Assembly: GCA_017418765.1 (NCBI GenBank)
Contig: JAFOMV010000235.1
Location: 1-9,561, forward strand
DNA: 9,561 nt
Origin: Ruminococcus sp.
Lineage (GTDB): Bacteria > Bacillota_A > Clostridia > Oscillospirales > Ruminococcaceae
Reading direction: 5' to 3'
Under the pieces are notes generated by a model. That model made no database searches. It had not been told where the DNA came from and was given only the letters and a program-made list of their open reading frames with translations. The position numbers and the translations under genes were made by a program. The number at the start of each line of letters is the position of its first letter. The stretch's first letter is position 1. Positions 5,612 to 9,561 of the stretch are shown here, piece after piece.

Positions 5612-6568
5612 ATGAAATATTATGTAGGTATAGACCTCGGAGGAACTAACATCGTTGCAGGTGTAGTTGACGAGAAATACAATATCGTTGCAAAGGCAAG
5701 CACAAAGACAAACTGTCCTCGTCCCGAAAAGGAGATAGCAGACGATATGGCTAAGATGGCTGTTGAGGCTGTAAAGAACGCAAATCTCACTATGGACGAT
5801 ATCGAATGGATAGGAATCGGTACTCCCGGCATCGCCAACAGCGCAACAGGCATTATCGAGTATTCAAACAATCTTGGCTTCAAGGATACGCCGATGGTAA
5901 AGTATATCCGTGAATCCATCGACAAGCCTGTATTCATCGAAAATGATGCAAACGCTGCTGCTTACGGCGAATACGTTGCAGGCGCCGCTAAGGGCGCTAA
6001 GAACGCTGTATGCATAACTCTCGGCACAGGCGTAGGCGGCGGAATCATCATTGACGGAAAGATATATGCAGGTTCAAACTTTGCAGGCGCTGAGATAGGT
6101 CATACTGTTATCGAAGTTGACGGTGCACAGTGTTCATGCGGCAGAAAAGGCTGCTTCGAGGCTTATTCTTCAGCTACAGGTCTTATACGTATGTCCAAGG
6201 AAGCTATGGAGGCACATCCTGATTCCATTATGAACAAGGCAGCAGGAGAAAAGGGCAAGGTAACAGCACGTACATCATTTGACTGCATGAGGGCAGGCGA
6301 CAAGTACGCTAAGGCTGTTGTGGACAAGTACATAAAGTATCTGGCAGCAGGTATCACAAATACCATCAACATTTTCCAGCCCGACATTCTCTGCATCGGC
6401 GGCGGCGTATGCAACGAGGGCGATCCTCTCCTTCTCCCAATGAAGGAACTGGTAGCAAAGGAAGTTTACACACGCAACTCACCAAAGAACTGCGAGATCG
6501 TTATAGCTAAGCTTGGCAATGATGCAGGCATAATAGGTGCTGCATTCCTCGGACGTGCTAACGGCTGA
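5612..6568 (+). CDS. ROK-family glucokinase
   Basis: 318 residues, the standard length for ROK sugar kinases without the N-terminal HTH of ROK repressors. The ATP phosphate loop DLGGTN is at 8-13, the catalytic Asp is Asp112 in ENDANAAAYGE, and a second nucleotide loop LGTGVGGG is at 137-144. The ROK zinc site is complete: His164 in EIGHTVI, then Cys174, Cys176 and Cys181 in CSCGRKGC. A late adenosine-type loop reads CIGGGV. The protein would phosphorylate glucose at C6 with ATP in the cytoplasm; ROK enzymes often also accept mannose, which would fit its place right after manA (inference). AAGGAGGA lies 7 nt before the ATG, much stronger than the lysozyme site. C-ending codons (AAC, ATC, TTC) seem commoner here than in manA, which may mean higher expression. 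It ends in tandem stops (TGA TAA). Fructokinase or allokinase activity cannot be excluded from sequence. Confidence 0.92.
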   Translation: MKYYVGIDLGGTNIVAGVVDEKYNIVAKASTKTNCPRPEKEIADDMAKMAVEAVKNANLTMDDIEWIGIGTPGIANSATGIIEYSNNLGFKDTPMVKYIRESIDKPVFIENDANAAAYGEYVAGAAKGAKNAVCITLGTGVGGGIIIDGKIYAGSNFAGAEIGHTVIEVDGAQCSCGRKGCFEAYSSATGLIRMSKEAMEAHPDSIMNKAAGEKGKVTARTSFDCMRAGDKYAKAVVDKYIKYLAAGITNTINIFQPDILCIGGGVCNEGDPLLLPMKELVAKEVYTRNSPKNCEIVIAKLGNDAGIIGAAFLGRANG

Positions 6569-6624
6569 TAAACTGACAGGCGACATATTATACATTACTG
6601 ATTTAAGCTGCAGGAGATGAGATC

Positions 6625-7521
6625 ATGGATAAAAAGAATATCTTCCGACAAAACCTTGTCGCCCGCCGCAAGGAGATGGGGCTGACACAGGATATGCTCG
6701 CACAGCGCATGAACGTTTCGCCCCAGGCTGTGTCAAAGTGGGAGAACTCAAGTTATCCCGATCCTGAGCTTTTGCCTCTCCTTGCTAAGTCGCTCAATAC
6801 ATCCATCGATTCGCTTTTCGGTATAAAAAACAGTGAATCGGAGCTTGATATGCTTCAGATGATCCATGATCGTCTGCAAACCACCCCTCCTGAAAAGCGG
6901 TCTGAATTGATGATGCAGATATTCTATGCGCTGATCTACGCATACAATCCGTCTTTCATAACCGCAGGACAGCTCCATGATGATTACGATAAAGAGACCT
7001 TTGCAGGCGTGAAAACAGATCATGAGATCACTCTTGCAAGACTTAATTCTGATCTGCGGTACTTCATGTTTCTTGAAAATCCCGAAAACGGGGTAAACGG
7101 CTATTTTACCAATACAAAGAATATGGCAAGGCTTCTCAGAACTCTTGCAGATGAAGATTCCATACGTATAATCAGTTATCTTGGAAGCGGAAGGCGAAAC
7201 AAAATGCATTCCGTGTCTGTTATTTCCCACAGACTTGATCTGCCTGAGGAAAAGGTACAGTATGTCATAGACCGCCTTGACCGTCTTGGCCTTGTATGGC
7301 GTGTATGCGTCGATCTTAAAGAAGGCGAGACCATAATGTATGGTTACACTCACAATCAGGCTTTGACTATGATACTTGTGCTTGCAGAAAGCATATGCAA
7401 TTATTTCCAGTCATGGGATCCTTCATATGATGTGTATTCTTATGGCGTTTTCAAGGACGAAACAGGCCGTGTAAGAAACAGCATCCCTGAGGTCTCATGG
7501 TGGGGAGAAGATGAAGAATAA
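6625..7521 (+). CDS. XRE-type regulator with ArsR-like C-terminal winged helix
   Basis: 298 residues. An N-terminal XRE/HTH_3 domain (about 5-65) reads LVARRKEMGLTQDMLAQRMN followed by VSPQAVSKWENSSYPDPELL, a textbook Cro/CI-type helix-turn-helix. A middle segment (70-165) resembles nothing I recognise. A second DNA-binding-like module (about 168-245) begins ARLLRTLADEDSIRIISYL, the usual opening of ArsR winged helices, and continues with VSVISHRLDLPEEKVQYVID and a wing-like DLKEGETIMYGYTH strand pair. No ArsR metal-binding Cys motif is visible. It probably acts as a transcription factor; the ligand and targets are unknown. AGGAG lies 8 nt before the ATG. It follows the glucokinase by 56 nt with no terminator between, so it may be the last gene of the sugar operon and could control it. 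It is followed by a strong terminator at 7569-7596. Confidence 0.8.
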   Translation: MDKKNIFRQNLVARRKEMGLTQDMLAQRMNVSPQAVSKWENSSYPDPELLPLLAKSLNTSIDSLFGIKNSESELDMLQMIHDRLQTTPPEKRSELMMQIFYALIYAYNPSFITAGQLHDDYDKETFAGVKTDHEITLARLNSDLRYFMFLENPENGVNGYFTNTKNMARLLRTLADEDSIRIISYLGSGRRNKMHSVSVISHRLDLPEEKVQYVIDRLDRLGLVWRVCVDLKEGETIMYGYTHNQALTMILVLAESICNYFQSWDPSYDVYSYGVFKDETGRVRNSIPEVSWWGEDEE

Positions 7522-7568
7522 TAATGATGTCTGCTTACGGACATGATCCTGGCTTATATTCAAATTGA

Positions 7569-7596
7569 ACGGGTACTGCACAGTGCCCGTTTTTTT
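7569..7596 (+). terminator. Intrinsic terminator after the XRE regulator
   Basis: A 9-bp stem (arms starting ACGGGT and ending GCCCGT, one G-U pair) with a 4-nt loop is followed by a run of Ts to 7596. It lies 47 nt after the regulator stop and just ahead of the next promoter. Confidence 0.92.
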
Positions 7597-7620
7597 GGAT
7601 CTTCCTCGATATTGTGCCTA

Positions 7621-7648
7621 TTGACTTTTTACCGAAAAGTGGTATAAT
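7621..7648 (+). promoter_or_regulatory. Sigma-A promoter of the ThrE-family exporter
   Basis: TTGACT (7621-7626), 16 nt, then a perfect TATAAT (7643-7648). The predicted start near 7655 gives a leader of about 28 nt and excludes the longer reading of the gene that would begin at 7614, upstream of the promoter. Confidence 0.88.
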
Positions 7649-7682
7649 ATCAAATGACAAAAAAATAACGAGGGTGAACATA

Positions 7683-9005
7683 ATGAGTAAATTCAGAAAA
7701 CAGCATATGCCTATAGAATGGCATGAAATGATCGATACGGAGAATATCATACCTGCTGCACAAGCGACGCTGAAAGAAAAATCAGTGCTTATCGGACGTG
7801 TGGGACTGATGATGCTTTCCGTCGGTACAGGTGCGTGGAGAGTCCGTGCGTCGATGAATAAAATATCACGAGCTCTTGGGGTGACCTGCAATGCGGATAT
7901 CGGACTGTTATCTATTGAATATACCTGCATAGAAAACGGTGAGACCTATACAAATGCACTTTCTCTTAATAATACAGGCGTGAACACTGATAAGCTCAAC
8001 GAACTTGAAAGCTTCACTGATGGTTTCTCAGAGAGGGCAGATAAATATTCAATGGAACAGTTCCATATGATACTGGATAAATTTGCCGATATGAAAGGCA
8101 ATTACAAAGCCTGGGACTTAGGGCTTGCTTCGGGACTTGCGTGCTGTGCGTTCACTTTTCTGCTCGGCGGAGGATTGTTTGAAATGCTGGGGGCTTTTGT
8201 CGGCGCAGGTATCGGGAACTTTGTGAGAAGGAAACTGCTTGAAAGACATCTCACTCTGCTTGGTAACGTATCTTTAAGTGTAGCAGCGGCGTGTACGGCT
8301 TATGTGCTTTTTATCAAGCTTGCTGAACTTCTCTTTGGGATATCCGACGTCCATCAGGCAGGCTACATATGCTCAATGCTTTTCATAATCCCGGGATTTC
8401 CGCTTATCACAGGCGGGATCGATCTTTCAAAGCTTGATCTGCGTTCGGGACTTGAAAGGATAACATATGCTCTGATAATAATAGTTACCGCTACTATGAC
8501 GGGATGGGCGGCAGCTTCAATATTCCGTTTTGCTCCTGCGAACTTTGAGGAGCAGCAGATAGAACCCGCAATAAAGCTTGTGCTGCGCATAGTGACGAGT
8601 TTTCTTGGAGTATACGGGTTCTCATTGATGTTTAACAGCCCACGCCGCATAGCCGTAGCAGCAGGGTGCATAGGCATGATAGCAAATACGCTCAGACTTG
8701 AGATCATTGACCTGATGGATATGCCGGCAGGTGCGGCAGCTTTTATCGGAGCGCTTGCGGCCGGACTTCTTGCTTCTGCAATAAAGCACCGTATAGGCTG
8801 GCCGAGAATAACACTTACGGTTCCGTCTATCGTTATAATGGTCCCGGGAATGTTTATGTACAAGGGCATATACTTCATAGTGCTGAATGATATATCGACG
8901 GGTGCTTTATGGCTGACAAAGGCGTTCCTCATAGTTCTTGCTTTACCTCTTGGACTGATCGCAGCACGTATACTTACTGACAATAATTTCCGCAAGAGTT
9001 CATGA
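7683..9005 (+). CDS. ThrE / YjjP-YjjB-type threonine/serine exporter family membrane protein
   Basis: 440 residues. The N-terminal soluble part (about 1-140) has the family's opening SVGTGAWRVRASMNKISRAL followed by a small mixed fold. About ten hydrophobic helices follow, near 145-165, 166-182, 193-213, 226-243, 259-281, 296-316, 320-338, 347-367, 375-397 and 408-430. The IIPGFPLITGG segment in the first half and the VPSIVIMVPGMFMYKG segment in the second match the two halves that enteric bacteria encode as separate genes (yjjP and yjjB) and that Corynebacterium ThrE carries fused. Family members export threonine and serine or, in E. coli YjjPB, succinate; the substrate here is not predictable. 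The start at 7683 has GAGGGTG 6 nt upstream and lies 28 nt after the predicted transcription start. It has its own promoter and terminator, so it is a single-gene unit. Confidence 0.85.
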   Translation: MSKFRKQHMPIEWHEMIDTENIIPAAQATLKEKSVLIGRVGLMMLSVGTGAWRVRASMNKISRALGVTCNADIGLLSIEYTCIENGETYTNALSLNNTGVNTDKLNELESFTDGFSERADKYSMEQFHMILDKFADMKGNYKAWDLGLASGLACCAFTFLLGGGLFEMLGAFVGAGIGNFVRRKLLERHLTLLGNVSLSVAAACTAYVLFIKLAELLFGISDVHQAGYICSMLFIIPGFPLITGGIDLSKLDLRSGLERITYALIIIVTATMTGWAAASIFRFAPANFEEQQIEPAIKLVLRIVTSFLGVYGFSLMFNSPRRIAVAAGCIGMIANTLRLEIIDLMDMPAGAAAFIGALAAGLLASAIKHRIGWPRITLTVPSIVIMVPGMFMYKGIYFIVLNDISTGALWLTKAFLIVLALPLGLIAARILTDNNFRKSS

Positions 9006-9096
9006 TGATTTGGCAGCAATGAACTTTTCAGGCAGCACTCTCAAAAACTTCCAAAAATCAGCAACAGTTCAGATTAAATACAGTGAAAACGATGAA

Positions 9097-9128
9097 AAAA
9101 GCGGAGAAGCCTTGACTTCTCCGCTTTT
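9097..9128. terminator. Intrinsic terminator after the exporter gene
   Basis: A 13-bp perfect stem (9097-9109 with 9116-9128, core GCGGAGAAG/CTTCTCCGC) with a 6-nt loop. A-run and T-run flanks would let it work on both strands. It lies 91 nt after the exporter stop, and its loop and 3' arm contain the -35 box of the next promoter. Confidence 0.9.
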
Positions 9129-9140
9129 ATATATTATAAT
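9112..9140 (+). promoter_or_regulatory. Sigma-A promoter of rpoB, nested in the preceding terminator
   Basis: TTGACT (9112-9117) lies across the loop and 3' arm of the terminator. Exactly 17 nt later is a perfect TATAAT (9135-9140). The predicted start near 9147 leaves a leader of about 144 nt before rpoB. The surrounding AT-rich stretch offers other TATAAT-like strings, but none has as good a partner. Confidence 0.7.
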
Positions 9141-9146
9141 AATATA

Positions 9147-9290
9147 ATGTATCAATATGGAATAATGTCCCTATTATCATGTAATTATATCATACAAAAC
9201 CGCTCTTGTCAATAGTTTTCTGAAAAACTTTTTGCGGTGCGTTTTATGATATGTCCGCCAAAACACCCAATCAGTAAGGAGGATCCGCCT
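9147..9290 (+). other. Untranslated leader of rpoB
   Basis: About 144 nt between the predicted transcription start and the rpoB start, with no open frame of note. ACCGC (9199-9203) and GCGGT (9234-9238) can pair around a 30-nt loop, and ATAAT/ATTAT at about 9163-9176 forms a weak AU hairpin. Nothing here matches a known ribosomal-protein L10 (RplJ) binding leader that I can recognise. Confidence 0.4.
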
Positions 9291-9561
9291 ATGGTGAATG
9301 TTACACCTAAGCAGCTTGGAAAAAATGTCAGAATGAGTTTCGGCAAGATCACCGAGCCCCTTGAAATGCCGAACCTTATCGAGGTGCAGAAAAACTCGTA
9401 TCAGTGGTTCAGAGAAGAAGGACTCCGTGAAGTCTTCCGTGATATGACCGCTATCACCGATTATAACGGCAACCTCGTTCTCAACTTCAAGGACTATCGC
9501 TTCGACGATACACCTAAGTATACTCTCGCAGAATGTAAGTCGAGAGGCGCTACGTATCAGG
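9291..9561 (+). CDS. rpoB: DNA-directed RNA polymerase beta subunit, N-terminal 90 residues (partial)
   Basis: The frame runs off the right edge after 90 codons. The visible part is the RpoB N-terminus: SFGKITEPLEMPNLIEVQ, KNSYQWFREEGLREVF, an NGNLVLNFKDYRFD segment and KYTLAECKSRGATYQ, the last matching the conserved K-Y-x-x-x-E-C-K-x-R-x-x-T-Y element of the protrusion. It belongs to the essential core RNA polymerase. AAGGAGG at 9276-9282 lies 8 nt before the ATG; the next codon is GTG but is less well spaced. Where most bacteria have rplJ-rplL directly upstream, here there is a terminator and a ThrE-family exporter gene, so rpoB starts its own transcription unit. Confidence 0.95.
   Translation, partial: MVNVTPKQLGKNVRMSFGKITEPLEMPNLIEVQKNSYQWFREEGLREVFRDMTAITDYNGNLVLNFKDYRFDDTPKYTLAECKSRGATYQ

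Noticed and set aside
6748..7353. 201-codon antisense open frame across the XRE regulator
   Set aside because: It lies wholly inside a well-supported gene, has no ribosome site or recognisable domain, and its composition is that of reversed coding sequence.
7614..7682. Longer N-terminus of the exporter from the ATG at 7614
   Set aside because: That ATG lies upstream of the promoter and has no ribosome site, whereas 7683 has GAGGGTG 6 nt ahead.
7535..7930. 131-codon leftward open frame over the terminator and exporter start
   Set aside because: It crosses a strong terminator and a consensus promoter of the opposite strand and shows no protein-family features.
8363..9019. 218-codon antisense open frame across the exporter gene
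   Set aside because: It is opposite a ten-helix membrane protein. The Ala/Ile-rich translation is the reverse image of its hydrophobic codons, with no start signal.
9278..9291. Near-palindrome around GGATCC at the rpoB ribosome site
   Set aside because: The centre leaves too small a loop for a stable hairpin. It is more simply a Shine-Dalgarno followed by CCGCCT.

Overview
The window reads as ordinary chromosome from an anaerobic, low-to-moderate GC Firmicute of the Ruminococcus (Oscillospiraceae) type. This rests on the tail of a SCIFF-peptide radical SAM maturase (a clostridial hallmark), a free-standing rubredoxin, strong AGGAGG-type ribosome binding sites, sigma-A promoters with TTGACT/TTGACA boxes, and mid-GC, AT-tolerant codon use. 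The genus is an inference. I see no rRNA, tRNA, CRISPR array, transposase, integrase or prophage gene.

Layout. (1) Bases 1-323 (+) are the C-terminal end of the SCIFF maturase. A bidirectional terminator (345-380) and a long imperfect inverted repeat (397-464) follow it. (2) A leftward operon runs from about 3512 down to 483: a sugar-type solute-binding lipoprotein (TTG start at 3264), a two-TM diguanylate cyclase with an extracytoplasmic sensor domain 9 nt downstream, and a small rubredoxin 64 nt further on. Its promoter (TTGACA-N17-TATATT) lies about 250 nt before the first start codon. (3) A rightward operon starts at a TTGACT-N17-TATTAT promoter (3770-3798): a membrane-anchored GH25 lysozyme, a type I mannose-6-phosphate isomerase (manA), a ROK-family glucokinase, and probably an XRE-type regulator with an ArsR-like C-terminal winged helix. 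It ends at the terminator 7569-7596. (4) A ThrE/YjjP-YjjB-type exporter is a single-gene unit with its own near-consensus promoter (7621-7648) and terminator (9097-9128). (5) The window ends in the first 90 codons of rpoB. Its likely promoter is embedded in the preceding terminator.

How the genes may work together. The lipoprotein and the diguanylate cyclase look like a ligand-sensing pair: an outside binding protein presents a sugar or similar solute to a membrane cyclase that makes c-di-GMP. No ABC transporter genes accompany them. ManA and the ROK kinase together would take intracellular hexose (glucose, possibly mannose) to fructose-6-phosphate without a PTS. The GH25 enzyme ahead of them acts on peptidoglycan and is tied to manA by a 4-bp overlap. 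The rest are separate housekeeping units.

I found no clearly new multi-gene system. The items most worth a second look are the binding-protein/cyclase pair with its long structured leader, the 397-464 inverted repeat, the XRE-ArsR-like fusion regulator, and the rpoB promoter-in-terminator arrangement away from rplJL.
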